Of a stretch of DNA of 58,098 nt, positions 1 through 9,471 are shown piece by piece (position 1 is the stretch's first letter; every line of letters begins with the position of its first letter). The DNA lies in assembly GCA_009695065.1 (NCBI GenBank), contig SIBR01000021.1, forward strand, positions 1 to 58,098, in the 5' to 3' direction. Position numbers and translations under genes: made by a program. A model generated the notes under the pieces. The model saw only the letters and a program-made list of their open reading frames with translations. It made no database searches and was not told where the DNA came from. Source of the DNA: Opitutus sp. (lineage in GTDB: Bacteria > Verrucomicrobiota > Verrucomicrobiae > Opitutales > Opitutaceae).

Positions 1-442
1 GTGGGCGTTCGTCACGCGCTCTTTCCCGGCGGCACACGCTTGGACGCGCTCGCTTTCGCGGGCGGTGTGCTTCCCGACGCCACTCTCCGCGGCATGCGGA
101 TGTTTCGGTCTCATGGCGGGACCGTCCTGACCGTTACCGGTCGGGATCTATCGAGTGAGGCCTCTGCGCCCAGTTCGGCCCCTCCCTGCCGGGAGCGGCG
201 CGCCGGACGTGGTGCTGACACGCCTGCAATTTTCACTGTCTCGCGTCGGCACCCTTACCACGGGGACGGCACCGGCTTGTGACCGGCCGTTGGCCCCGCG
301 TTACGGGTCTGACCTCTTAACTCTCAGGTTGCGTTCGCTTTTGCAGCGGGGTGACCACGTTTTGCGTGACCGCCCCATCGAGGAGGTTTGACGGGCTTTG
401 CCAGGTCCGCTCGCTCCCCGCTGTCGCGATTTCCTTGCGCGT

Positions 443-470
443 CCCGTCCATGCGATGGACGGGGCCTTTT
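443..470 (+). terminator. Perfect 9-bp hairpin followed by CCTTTT
   Basis: Bases 443-451 pair without mismatch with 455-463 across a three-base loop, and a short CCTTTT tract follows. It resembles a plus-strand terminator, but no gene is recognised upstream. It may equally be one helix of a larger folded RNA. Confidence 0.35.
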
Positions 471-766
471 GGCGGGGTTGGCCCGCCGGAAACCGCGACT
501 GCGTTCTGGTCTGCACAGTAGCAACCATAACCCTCTGGGGTAACTGCGTTGGCGCACGGGTCGAAACGCCCCGTGGGCCTGACTCGGCTCGAGCGCGGTT
601 TCTGATCGCGCCTCGCCGCTCAGTTCCTGATTCGTATGTGGACTGACCGGATACGACTCCGGCCAGAGGAACTGGTGATATATGCCTCGCATCCGGCAAA
701 CGCCGTCTGGAGGGGAGGGTGGCACCAGCTGCCACCAACCTTTCCCCGGTCACCCGGGATTATCCC

Positions 767-790
767 AGCCGTGCTCGCGCCGGCTTTTTT
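767..790 (+). terminator. Possible rho-independent terminator closing the 1-790 region
   Basis: AGCCG (767-771) pairs with CGGCT (781-785) and is followed at once by a run of T residues to 790. The stem is only 5 bp with a nine-base loop, so it is weak, but the T-run is the clearest in the first kilobase. Confidence 0.35.
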
Positions 791-898
791 CAGGCCGCCG
801 CGCTGCGACTGTTCTATCAAGGAACGGGGCGGAGCGTGCGCCCGGCCCGGTCGCGACTGAAGCCTTTGTTCTGAACAACTTCTTCACCGGGAAAGGCG

Positions 899-1075
899 GT
901 GAATAACTTGGGAGCAATCTGGCTCACCGGTTATTCACAGGTTTTCGCTGCGCGAAAACCTGATTTAAGTCTGGCTCGGCGCGTTTGGAAGCGACGGGCG
1001 ATGTTCGTGGTGGAGCGGTGCTTCCTTGTCAGCCCAAGCACCGCCACCTTCCAAACCATCGCTTGCAAGCAAGCG
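899..1075. repeat. Cluster of palindromes upstream of hrpB
   Basis: Four hairpins lie nearly end to end: 899-907 with 930-938 (9 bp), 938-948 with 952-962 (perfect 11 bp, three-base loop), 1015-1023 with 1036-1044 (perfect 9 bp), and 1060-1065 with 1070-1075 (CGCTTG/CAAGCG). A further inverted pair is GTTTGGAAG at 983-991 with CTTCCAAAC at 1048-1056. This resembles a REP/BIME-like or small non-autonomous repeat rather than a promoter. No second copy is visible in the window, so dispersed-repeat status is a guess. Confidence 0.45.
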
Positions 1076-1101
1076 CCTACCTCGTTTTGCCTGCTCCCTC
1101 G

Positions 1102-3681
1102 ATGCCGTCGCCGCGCGAATTACCGATCTACGAACTCGAATCTGCCGTGGTCGCTTCGCTGCGCGGGCGGGGTCGGTTGATCGTCCAGGCGCCCACTGGC
1201 TCGGGCAAGTCGACGCAGATCCCCCAAATGCTGCTCCAGCATGGTCTGCTGGGCGCCAAAGGGGAGGTCGTGGTGTTGCAGCCGAGGCGGCTCGCCGCGC
1301 GTCTGCTGGCCAGGCGGGTGGCCGAGGAAGTCGGCACGAAGCTCGGCGAGGTGGTCGGCTACCAGATCCGGCTGGAGTCCCGCATGAGCGAACGCACCCG
1401 CATTCGTTTCGTGACGGAGGGGATTCTCCTGCGGCAGATGTCGTTCGACGTCACGCTGCGGGGCATCAGCGCGATCGTCTTCGACGAATTTCACGAGCGT
1501 CACCTCTACGGCGACATCTCGCTGGCGCGGGCGGTTCAGATCCAGCAGACGACGCGACCTGACCTGAAGCTGATCGTGATGTCGGCCACGCTCGACGCCG
1601 GCGCGCTCAAGACCTATCTCGCGCCCTGCGAGGTGCTCGTTTCCCAAGGCCGGAGTTTCCCGGTGCGGACTGAATATCTGCCGAAGGCCGTGAACTTCGA
1701 GCAGGACCCGGTGTGGGACGTGGCGGCGCGCGAATGCGAGCGGGCGGCCGGCATCACGCCGGGCGATCTGCTGGTGTTCATGCCGGGCGCCTATGAGATC
1801 AGCCGGACCGTGCAGGCGATCCAGGGCGGGCGGGCGTTGCGCGATTTTGTAGTGTTTCCGCTGCACGGTGAGTTGTCCCCGGAGCAGCAGGACCGCGCGG
1901 TGGATCGCTACGAGAAACGGAAAATTATCGTTTCGACGAACGTGGCCGAGACGTCGCTGACGATCGAAGGCGTGACCGCGGTCATCGACTGCGGCTTGGC
2001 GCGCATCGCCCGGTTCGATCCGCATCGCGGAATCAACACGCTGTTGATCGAGAAAATTTCCGCGGCCAGCGCCGACCAGCGCGCGGGCCGGGCCGGGCGC
2101 ACCGCGCCGGGCGTGTGCGTGCGGCTCTGGACGGAGCGGGAGCATGCCAACCGCGCGCCTCAGGAATTGCCGGAAGTCAAACGCCTGGATTTGTCCGAGG
2201 TCGTGCTGACGCTGAAGGCGAGTGGGATCGACGATGTGGCGAATTTTCCGTGGCTGGAGAAACCCGATGCGGTCGGACTCGTGCGGGCCGAGACGCTGCT
2301 GGCGGATCTCGGGGCGATTTCCCCCCTGAATCGAGAGGCCACGTCCCCGGAAAGTCGCGGCGGTCGCATCACGGAGGTCGGGCGCAAGATGCTGCGGTTT
2401 CCGGTGCATCCGCGTTACGCGCGGATGTTCCTCGCGGCGGCCGAGCGGGGGTGCGTGCGACCGGTGGCGCTGATGGCAGCGCTCACGCAGGGACGGAATT
2501 TTCTTTTGCGCGGCGTTCCACGCGAGGTCGAGGAGGCCAGGGAAAACCTCCTCGGCGAGGAACACGAAAGCGATTTTTTCCTGCTCATGCGGGCGTGGCG
2601 TTATGCGGATCAGGCAAACTACGCGCTCGAAGCCTGCCGCCGGCTGGGGATCCATGCGCAGGGGGCAAGGCAGGTCGGCCCGTTGTTCGCGCAATTTCTC
2701 GAAATTGCGGAGAAGGAGGGGCTGGAGATCGGCGAGCAGCGTGTCGATGGTGCGGCCGTCCGAAAATGTGTGCTCGCAGGATTCTCCGACCAGCTTGCGC
2801 GTCGACTCGACGCGGGTACACTGCGCTGCGAACTCGTGCATAACCGTCGGGGGGTCCTCGCCCGGGAAAGTGCGATGCAGCAGGCGACTCTCCTCGTGGC
2901 GGCGGAGATCAGCGAGATCGGTGGACGTGGCGGCGAGGTCAGCGTGCTGCTCTCCAATGCGACGGCGATCGAGGAGGCTTGGCTCAAGGAGATTTTCCCC
3001 GACGACTATCGCGAAACGCGCGGGGTGGTTTACGACGAACAGGCCCGGCGGGTCGTCTCGCGACGCGAGCGCCGCTTTCGCGATCTGGTGCTTGAGGCTA
3101 AATCGAGCAGCGACGACGCCCCGCTGGATGCAGCCGCGGCGCTGCTGACGAAGGAGGTGCTGGCCGGTCGCTTGAAGCTCGAAGCATGGGACGACACGGT
3201 CGAGCAATGGATCACACGCGTGAACCGGCTGGCCGAGTGGTTCCCGGAACTCGAAGTCAATCCCCTCACTGAGGCCGACCGCGGTACGCTGATCGAGCAG
3301 GTTTGCTACGGCGAGCTCGGGTACCGCGGCATCAAGGACAAACCCGTGATGCCGGTGTTGAAGGAGTGGTTGACGGCCGAGCAGCTCGCGGTGATCGACG
3401 ATTACCTGCCGGAGCGTCTCACGATGGCAAACGGCCGGCGCTCCAAACTCACCTACCCGAAAGAGGGGGCGCCCATTCTCAGTGCGCGCATCCAGGAACT
3501 CTATGGGATCGAGGGAAAATTATCCGTCGGGCACGGGCGCGTGCCGGTGAAGATCGAGGTGCTCGCGCCCAACCACCGTCCCATCCAGGTGACGGACGAT
3601 CTGACGGCGTTCTGGCGCGACATGTATCCGAAGGTGAAGGCCGAGCTGTCGCGCCGCTACCCGCGGCACGAGTGGCGGTGA
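1102..3681 (+). CDS. hrpB: ATP-dependent helicase HrpB (DEAH/RHA type)
   Basis: An 859-residue superfamily 2 helicase. Walker A GSGKS is at about residues 33-37, the DEFH form of the DEAH box at 128-131, SAT at 161-163 and QRAGRAGR at 326-333. The DEFH variant and the long C-terminal HrpB domain, with its conserved ending around FWRDMYP and RRYPRHEW, separate it from HrpA. It is predicted to be a cytoplasmic NTP-dependent RNA helicase; its cellular role is poorly defined in most bacteria. The frame is open further upstream, but that part runs through the palindrome cluster, so the ATG at 1102 (MPSPRELPIYE) is chosen. No clear Shine-Dalgarno is seen. It converges on the aminotransferase gene. 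Confidence 0.95.
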   Translation: MPSPRELPIYELESAVVASLRGRGRLIVQAPTGSGKSTQIPQMLLQHGLLGAKGEVVVLQPRRLAARLLARRVAEEVGTKLGEVVGYQIRLESRMSERTRIRFVTEGILLRQMSFDVTLRGISAIVFDEFHERHLYGDISLARAVQIQQTTRPDLKLIVMSATLDAGALKTYLAPCEVLVSQGRSFPVRTEYLPKAVNFEQDPVWDVAARECERAAGITPGDLLVFMPGAYEISRTVQAIQGGRALRDFVVFPLHGELSPEQQDRAVDRYEKRKIIVSTNVAETSLTIEGVTAVIDCGLARIARFDPHRGINTLLIEKISAASADQRAGRAGRTAPGVCVRLWTEREHANRAPQELPEVKRLDLSEVVLTLKASGIDDVANFPWLEKPDAVGLVRAETLLADLGAISPLNREATSPESRGGRITEVGRKMLRFPVHPRYARMFLAAAERGCVRPVALMAALTQGRNFLLRGVPREVEEARENLLGEEHESDFFLLMRAWRYADQANYALEACRRLGIHAQGARQVGPLFAQFLEIAEKEGLEIGEQRVDGAAVRKCVLAGFSDQLARRLDAGTLRCELVHNRRGVLARESAMQQATLLVAAEISEIGGRGGEVSVLLSNATAIEEAWLKEIFPDDYRETRGVVYDEQARRVVSRRERRFRDLVLEAKSSSDDAPLDAAAALLTKEVLAGRLKLEAWDDTVEQWITRVNRLAEWFPELEVNPLTEADRGTLIEQVCYGELGYRGIKDKPVMPVLKEWLTAEQLAVIDDYLPERLTMANGRRSKLTYPKEGAPILSARIQELYGIEGKLSVGHGRVPVKIEVLAPNHRPIQVTDDLTAFWRDMYPKVKAELSRRYPRHEWR

Positions 3682-3716
3682 GCTGACCTCGGCGTTTCGG
3701 CCGAAATCCGGGCAAC

Positions 3717-3751
3717 AAAAAGGCCACCCGCCGCTGGGCGACGGGTGGCCT
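3717..3751 (-). terminator. Rho-independent terminator of the aminotransferase operon
   Basis: A perfect 10-bp stem pairs 3721-3730 with 3742-3751. Read on the minus strand it is followed by a T-run (A residues at 3717-3721 on the plus strand). It lies between two convergent genes, and only the minus strand has the T-tract. Confidence 0.85.
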
Positions 3752-3785
3752 CGATAATCTTCAGGGGCGTCCGCCCCGCCTTGGC

Positions 3786-5159
3786 TTAAAGCGCGGCGAC
3801 CGCGGCGTCCGTCGCATCGGACAACACCGCGAGGCCTTCGCGCAGCGCTTCCTCGGGGATCGTGAGCGGCGGGGCAATCTTGACAGTCTGACCCCAGGCG
3901 CCGACGGGCGCGAACAACAGCAAGCCCTGCTGGAAGCAGCGTTCGATGATGCTGTGCGCGAGATCGTGGCTGGGCTCCTTCTTGCCCCGCACCAACGTCT
4001 GCATGCCGCCGACGAGTCCGCGGGCGCTGACGTGGCCGATGACATCGGGATAACGCGCCTGGATCTTCTTCAGGCCGTCGAGCAGGATCGGTTCGAGCTT
4101 GGCTGCGTGCGCGGTCATGTTCTCGCGGATGATCTTGTTCACGCTGGCGAGTGCGGCGGCGCAGCAGACCGGGTTGCCGGTGTGCGTGCTGGTCATCGAG
4201 CCCGGCCCGAACTGATCCATGATGGATTCGCGGCCGATGACGGCCGAGATCGGCAGCGAACTGCTGATGCCCTTGCCGCAGCAGATGAGGTCGGGCGTGA
4301 TGCCGTAGTGCTCGAAGGCCCAGAACTTGCCGGTGCGGCCGAAGCCGGCCTGCACTTCGTCCATCGTGAGGACGATGTTGTACTTTTTGCACCAATCCGA
4401 GAGCTGGCGGACGAACTCCACCGGAGCGAAGTCGGGGCCGACACCCTGGTAAGACTCCATGATGACGCCGGCGACATTCTCCGGCTTCATGCCGCGCGCT
4501 TCAACGGCGGCGAGGAAAGATCCAAAGCTGACGTCCTTCTGCCAGTAGCCGTCGGGGAACGGGGCGGTGATGATCGCCGGATCCTCGTTCACGATCCATG
4601 ATTTCTGGCCGGCCATGCCACCGGCCTGCTGCGAGCCGAGGGTGCGGCCGTGGAAGCCGCGTTCCCAACCGATGATGCCGATCTTCTTGTTGCCGCCGAC
4701 CTTGATGCCGTGCGAGCGGCTCAGCTTGATGGCGCATTCGGTGGCTTCCGCACCGGTGGTGAGCAGGAAGACTTTCTTGAGGCCCTCCGGGGCGACTTCC
4801 GCGAGGCGTTCGGTCAGCGCGGCGCGTTCCTCATTCGGGAAAACATAGCTGTGCAGCAGGCGGCTGTTCACTTGGTCGATGATGGCCTGGCACACTTCCG
4901 GCGCGGCGTGGCCGGCGTTCGTGACGAGCACGCCCGAAGACCAGTCGATCCAGCGATTGCCGTATTTGTCGAAGACGGTGAAGTCCTCGGCGCGCTCCCA
5001 GACGATGGGGGGCTGGCCGCGCATCGAGATCGGCTCGAACTTACGCAACTTTTCGAGGGTTGGCAGGGAGTCCGGATGCGGGATTTTGGTGGCGATACGC
5101 CGGTACTTGGTTTCCACAGGCGCAACTTCGCGCGGGACGATGCTGAATTCTTTGCCCAT
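3786..5159 (-). CDS. Class III PLP-dependent aminotransferase
   Basis: A 457-residue fold-type I aminotransferase of the 4-aminobutyrate/acetylornithine type. Visible signatures are TTGAEATE (cofactor phosphate site), the class III motif DEVQAGFGRTG, and CCGKGIS carrying the lysine expected to form the Schiff base with PLP. THTGNP follows in the small-domain region. Its substrate cannot be read from sequence. It begins 35 bp after the oxidoreductase gene on the same strand, so the pair probably forms an operon; a dehydrogenase making an oxo-sugar or oxo-acid followed by transamination is a plausible but unproven logic. The frame extends upstream, but the ATG at 5159 (MGKEFSIVP) fits the family. 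Confidence 0.9.
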   Translation of the reverse strand: MGKEFSIVPREVAPVETKYRRIATKIPHPDSLPTLEKLRKFEPISMRGQPPIVWERAEDFTVFDKYGNRWIDWSSGVLVTNAGHAAPEVCQAIIDQVNSRLLHSYVFPNEERAALTERLAEVAPEGLKKVFLLTTGAEATECAIKLSRSHGIKVGGNKKIGIIGWERGFHGRTLGSQQAGGMAGQKSWIVNEDPAIITAPFPDGYWQKDVSFGSFLAAVEARGMKPENVAGVIMESYQGVGPDFAPVEFVRQLSDWCKKYNIVLTMDEVQAGFGRTGKFWAFEHYGITPDLICCGKGISSSLPISAVIGRESIMDQFGPGSMTSTHTGNPVCCAAALASVNKIIRENMTAHAAKLEPILLDGLKKIQARYPDVIGHVSARGLVGGMQTLVRGKKEPSHDLAHSIIERCFQQGLLLFAPVGAWGQTVKIAPPLTIPEEALREGLAVLSDATDAAVAAL

Positions 5160-5194
5160 AAAATTAGTGGTGGTTCGAAGGGATTGAAACGGGA

Positions 5195-6508
5195 TCAGAC
5201 GGGAAGCGCGTAGATGTTGTTGAAGACCTTGGCCGGTCCCTCGGCGGCGCGGTGCGGATCGACGATGGTGATGCCATCCTTGCCGAAGCGGGCCGTGACG
5301 GGAGCGCCCTTGCCCTCGTTGAGGTACTTGAAGTTCAGATCGCGCACGATCGCCGCCGCATGGACGATGGCGACGGTGATGCGGCCTTCCTCGGCCGTCG
5401 GGTAGATGCCGGCGACTGCATCGCGGCTGTCGCCGTGGAACTTGACTCGGTAGACCGCGGCGAGGCCCACAGTGAGGCTGTCGACGCCGTAGCCGACGTA
5501 GGCGTGCGTGCCGTCGGGCCGCGTCACGTCGCGGGTGAAGTGGTTGTTGGCCGTGCGCGAGCCGCCGCCCTTGTTCCACCAGCGGAACCCACGGTATTGC
5601 TGGTCGCTTTCGACCTTGCCGTCGGCCCCGACGATCTCGTGGCCTTGGTTCACTGGCGCCTCGAACTCGGGCGGCGTGATCCAGTTGTTGTGAAAATTGA
5701 TACTCATCCCGTTCTCGAAATCCACGCGGACCTGTACGGCATCGTAGGCATTGATGCCGTCGCGGATCAGGCGTTTTTTCTGGCCGACGGCGCTAAGTGA
5801 GGCGGGTTTGCTCTTGTAGTAGCTGTAGATCAGGTCGGTCCAGTGGGGCCCGACGTAGCTGAACGGATCGCTCGACTCGACCCATTTGAAGGTGCTCGTG
5901 GACACCTCGAGCGGTTCCTCGAGGTAGGCGGTGCCGTAGAGCGGCGCACCGATGCGCTTCTGGATGTCGTCCCGCACGCGGAGGTGGTCGGGGTCGTAGC
6001 GCTTGTGCATGTCGACCGCCACGATGAGATTCTTTGCCTTGGCTGCCGCGATGATCTGGTCGGATTCCTGGATGGAGAGGCACATCGGCTTCTCGGTGAG
6101 GACGTGCACGCCCCGGGCCAGCGCCGCGAGGATCGGCTCCGTGTGCAGATGATCCGGGGTCGCCACGGCCATCACGTCGAGGTCGGGGAAATCGCGGAGA
6201 ATGTCATTCCACGGGGCCTCGCCGAAGTAGGCGCGGGGCTCGTGTCCCGTCCATGCCTTGAAATTCGCCTGGGAGCGTTTGGCCGACGCCTCCGAGCGGG
6301 TCGCCACGGCCACCAATTCAAACTTTACGGACGCGAAATCGCGGGTCCAATGGTCGAGGCCCACCCGCCCGAGTTGCCCGGCGATGCCGAAGCGCTGCAA
6401 GTCGGCGTAGGCACGGAGGTGAACATCGCCGCCGAACATGCCGGCTCCCGCGAGGGCGATTTTGATCGTCCGGCCGGCTGGGTTGGTGGGTGCAGAAGAG
6501 GAAGGCAT
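5195..6508 (-). CDS. Gfo/Idh/MocA family oxidoreductase
   Basis: A 437-residue NAD(P)-dependent dehydrogenase-like protein. The N-terminal Rossmann fold starts with IALAGAGMFGG, followed by ATPDHLH and the family hallmark TEKPM, whose lysine normally takes part in catalysis. There is no signal peptide, so it should be cytoplasmic, unlike the exported family member at 35258-36241. It is first in a two-gene operon with the class III aminotransferase. The substrate is unknown; members act on sugars, inositols and their derivatives. Confidence 0.9.
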   Translation of the reverse strand: MPSSSAPTNPAGRTIKIALAGAGMFGGDVHLRAYADLQRFGIAGQLGRVGLDHWTRDFASVKFELVAVATRSEASAKRSQANFKAWTGHEPRAYFGEAPWNDILRDFPDLDVMAVATPDHLHTEPILAALARGVHVLTEKPMCLSIQESDQIIAAAKAKNLIVAVDMHKRYDPDHLRVRDDIQKRIGAPLYGTAYLEEPLEVSTSTFKWVESSDPFSYVGPHWTDLIYSYYKSKPASLSAVGQKKRLIRDGINAYDAVQVRVDFENGMSINFHNNWITPPEFEAPVNQGHEIVGADGKVESDQQYRGFRWWNKGGGSRTANNHFTRDVTRPDGTHAYVGYGVDSLTVGLAAVYRVKFHGDSRDAVAGIYPTAEEGRITVAIVHAAAIVRDLNFKYLNEGKGAPVTARFGKDGITIVDPHRAAEGPAKVFNNIYALPV

Positions 6509-6880
6509 GGGCGGCGTGAGAAGCTTTGGTTTTTCTTGGAGGTTGCAGGAATAACGCGTTTTACGGAGAAAACAAACCGGCCGGAGGCAAAAACTGCCCC
6601 ATCGTCATCCTCGCGGACAAACGCGTCATGCCAACATGCTCATCGTGGCGTTGGTAATGGCCCCCCATGGCGTGACAAGAGTTTTGTCGCGAATTCACCC
6701 TCCCGCGCCGAAGTTGTGCACGGCGTAATAGGGTTCAGTAGATGACCCATTTGGCCGGGACAATACGACGCTCGATCGGGACTTGAGGTTGATTCGGATG
6801 ACGCCGGAGCGCCGGGTGGCATCACCCTTTTGCCGTGCGATTTGTGTTAACGAAGAGGATCCGCGGGCCGGTGGGAATCC
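6509..6880. other. Intergenic region, no gene seen
   Basis: These 372 bases separate the broken GH-like gene from the start of the oxidoreductase gene. They should contain the minus-strand promoter of the oxidoreductase/aminotransferase operon. Imperfect complementarity around 6795-6830 next to CCCTTTT may be a remnant terminator of the broken gene. No convincing ORF or RNA is seen. Confidence 0.5.
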
Positions 6881-8494
6881 TCAGTCTCGCAGAGCTGCGG
6901 CCCCGACCGTGTCGACGACGCCAGGGTAGCCCGGTGCGCCCGCGCCGACGTAGCCGTTGCTGGCGCCGTGCGTTCCTGAACTCACCCAAAAGAAATACAG
7001 CGATCCCTTGGTCAGGTAGAAACGGAAGCGCACCGGCTTGCCGGCGAGCGTGGAAAGATCCGCCGTGCCACGCCATTTCATCGGCACCAGGGTTTGGTCG
7101 CCGGTCATCGCGATCGAGTTGGCGCGGCTGAACGGTTGGATGACTTTGCCGTTTTCTTCCAGAATCTCGGCCTGCAGTTCACTCTGCGGGGCGGCGGTGT
7201 TGACGAAGAGATGCGACCCGGAAAATTGGACGGGTCGGGTCGTTAGTGTGCCGGTGAGTTCGTCCGCGCGCATCGACACGAATCCATCGCGGCGCAGTGT
7301 GGCCAGGCCGGTGACGCACACGCCCGATTCCTTGGAGTTCGGCTGCCCGGCTCGGCCGCTGACGCAGAAGTGGAGTTAGTCCTTTACGACGAGAACGCAC
7401 CCGCCGGCCGACTGCACGTTGCCCCTGTTCCAGTCGCCCTTTTTTTCGACACCGGGATCAGCGCGCGCCGGTTGGGGCGGGACCAGTGGAAACCGTCGCG
7501 GCTGTAGCCGGCGATCAACTCGTTCGGCTTGGGGCGGTCTTCCGGCTGGCCGCGCCAGATTGTAAACAACCCGAGCAGGATGCTTTCGTAAGCCACTGCA
7601 TCGAGGTTGTAGAAGAGTTGGTTGGGCGTGCGCAGATCCTCGCGTTGCGGATCGAGGGGATCGGCGCTCACCCACGGAATGCCGTTGTTCTTTTCCCCCC
7701 CAACTGAAACCGGCGATGAGATCCGGGTTTTCCCAGTACCGCCGCATGCGCCCGTGGGCCATGTCGTCCTTGATGCTGAAGACCCAGACCTTGCGAAACG
7801 GATTTCGAAAGATGGTGCTGCGATCCTTGGATTTGCCGCCGTCCTTCGTTTCAAACTTCCAGTGAATCCCGTCGGGCGAGGTAAAGATATCGAACTCGGG
7901 CGGCTTGCCGAAATATTACCGGTAGAGTTTGAAGCGACGGGCGGGATCGGTCTCCTCGTGATCCAGCCAGACAGTCGTGGCGCCGCGTGGCTGGTCGAGC
8001 ACGAGATTGGTGCCCGGTTTCACGTTGAGCGCCGGTTTTTCCCAATACAGGCCGTCCTTCGAGGTCGCATACGCGAGCCCGCCCCAATAGGCGGCCACGT
8101 GCCACGCCTTGAAGAGCTGGTCCCGCGAATCGCACCAAACGCCGTCGCTGTACACCATCGTGGACGCCACCTCGTCGTTTTTCTCCCAGGGCTTGTCCGG
8201 CGCGATGACCGGCGAGGCCGGATGATAGTCGGCCTGATGGTGGACGCGCTGCAGGTTCGTCTCGGCGATCAGGAAATCGTCGACGAAAAGCTGCCGGCCG
8301 ACATGGATGGGGATCACGGCGGGTGGTGCGGCGAGATACGGCACATCCATCGGCACGTAGGGCACCGCCTCGCGGCGCGGCGGCCACGGATCGGACAGCT
8401 CGATGCCGTTGTAGAGCCGTTCCCGCGGGGTCTGCGCGGCGAGTAATCCGGCAAGGCAGAGCAAGGCGAATCCGGTGGCGGCAAAACGAATCAT
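6881..8494 (-). pseudogene. Broken GH32/43-like five-bladed propeller protein
   Basis: Reads as one exported protein of about 535 residues with four lesions. It starts at ATG 8494 with a signal peptide (MIRFAATGFALLCLAG), then shows GRQLFVDDFLI, a motif I associate with GH32/43-like proteins of planctomycetes and verrucomicrobia. The frame hits TAA at 7916-7918 and continues after it as YFGKPPEFDIFTSPDG. A one-base shift occurs at the C7 run 7695-7701 and is reversed at the T7 run 7440-7446; between them the shifted frame is clearly protein-like (LDAVAYESILLGLFT). A second in-frame TAA lies at 7376-7378 before LHFCVSGRAG. Its ATG overlaps the stop of the methyltransferase gene upstream (ATGA). 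The family assignment is moderate; the broken state is directly visible. Confidence 0.75.
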
Positions 8495-9425
8495 GAGAGG
8501 TTGGGGGCGTTTGAGGGCCGGCACGAGGGGAGTTCGTTCCCGGCCGGGTCAAAAAGATTGGGCGTCACGCCGGGGGCGGCGGACCGACGGTCGGGCGAGT
8601 GGTCGGCGGGCCGCGTCGTTTCCGGGACTTTACTTTTTCGATGCGCTGCACCGAGCCGGCCCGCCACCGCGCGCGGGATCGCGCGTCCCAAATCGGCCAG
8701 CAGGGCTCGCACCGGGAGTTGGGCGGGGTCGACCCCGTTGGCGGGTTGGCTCATTTTCGCGGTGAAAAGATCGGGATGCACGAGATCCAGCGAGCGGGGC
8801 TCGGCCGGCACGGCGGACAGGCGGGCGGAGAGCGCGGCGACGCGCGATTCGTGTGCGAACAACAGCGTGTTCTGTTTGTACCACACGCTGGCGTCGGGTT
8901 GATGCCAGATCCGCGGCCGGATCACATCGAAGGCCTTGAAGCCGCGTTCCGCGAAGAGCCTCGCCCAATGGCTTTGCCATTGTTCGTTCACGTGCCGGTG
9001 TCCGCCCTGGCCCGGAATAGCCGCTCCAAACAACACCATGTCACCGTGATCGCACTATGACTGTACGAATCCAGCGGCACAGGCCCGGGGCAGGTGCTCG
9101 GCCACCTCCAGCGATTGGACCAGCGCGAACCGCCGGCCCAAGTTGAAGGGGGCGCGGAGGTCGATCGCGCGGAAATGGTCGGTGGAAATCAGCCGCGTCC
9201 CCCGGCGGGAGATCGTCGGTTCCGTCGACCCCCGAGGATGTCCTGCACGCCGTTTTGCTGCCAGACCCGCAGCCACGTGCCCAGACCGCAGCCCGCGTCG
9301 AGGACCGACCCGGGCGCGAGCAATTCACGGACCACGGGGACGACGACCTCCGCCGACCGCGACGAACCCGGTTTCGCCTCATCCAGGAGGGAAAGCGGGT
9401 AGTGGAGTGGTGCCTCCGGGGGCAT
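8491..9425 (-). pseudogene. Broken class I SAM-dependent methyltransferase
   Basis: The parts of one methyltransferase lie in three frames. ATG at 9425 opens MPPEAPLHYPLSLLDEAK and the SAM-binding motif VLDAGCGLGTWL. The reading then shifts at the C5 run 9229-9233 (giving GVDGTDD) and again at the C5 run 9199-9203 (giving FNLGRRFALVQSLEVAEHLP). An in-frame TAG at 9055-9057 follows FVQS, after which the same frame continues as GDMVLFGAAIPGQGGHRHVN and on to the stop at 8491. Undamaged, it would be about 310 residues. It is in tandem with the hydrolase upstream and the broken GH-like gene downstream. Confidence 0.75.
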
Positions 9426-9471
9426 GAAATGAGGGTTGGCGAACCGCCGGGAATGGCGCGCTGTGGGATCT

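Larger units (their letters stand above)
1..900. other. Long non-coding, hairpin-rich region; possible structured RNA
   Basis: No frame here reads like a protein: the open frames are arginine-rich, overlap each other and show no domain. The DNA is dense in complementary segments instead. Stems seen by eye are 126-133 with 138-145 (TTAC loop), 212-219 with 245-252, 443-451 with 455-463 (perfect 9 bp), 621-628 with 667-674 enclosing 632-637 with 651-656, and 718-724 with 730-736. A weak stem at 767-785 is followed by six T residues, which would end a plus-strand transcript. I looked for RNase P RNA, tmRNA, SRP RNA, T-box and group II intron signatures and found none that hold. A structured RNA is inference; expression and strand are unknown. 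Confidence 0.4.

Noticed and set aside
710..740. AGGGTGGCACC resembling the T-box antiterminator motif
   Set aside because: It sits in a simple hairpin (718-724 with 730-736), the following T-run hairpin does not compete with it, no specifier stem is seen, and the downstream gene is a helicase, not an aminoacyl-tRNA or amino-acid gene.
866..878. TTGTTC-T-GAACAA palindrome similar to the LexA box
   Set aside because: The half-sites are separated by one base instead of four, so LexA spacing is wrong.
1120..3207. 695-codon open frame antisense to hrpB
   Set aside because: It is a high-GC shadow of hrpB: rich in Arg, His and Gln, with no domain, while the sense strand has a full helicase motif set.
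7916..9057. In-frame TAA and TAG codons as possible readthrough or recoding
   Set aside because: They co-occur with frameshifts in the same genes, and other genes here use TAA, TAG and TGA as normal stops, so decay is the simpler explanation.
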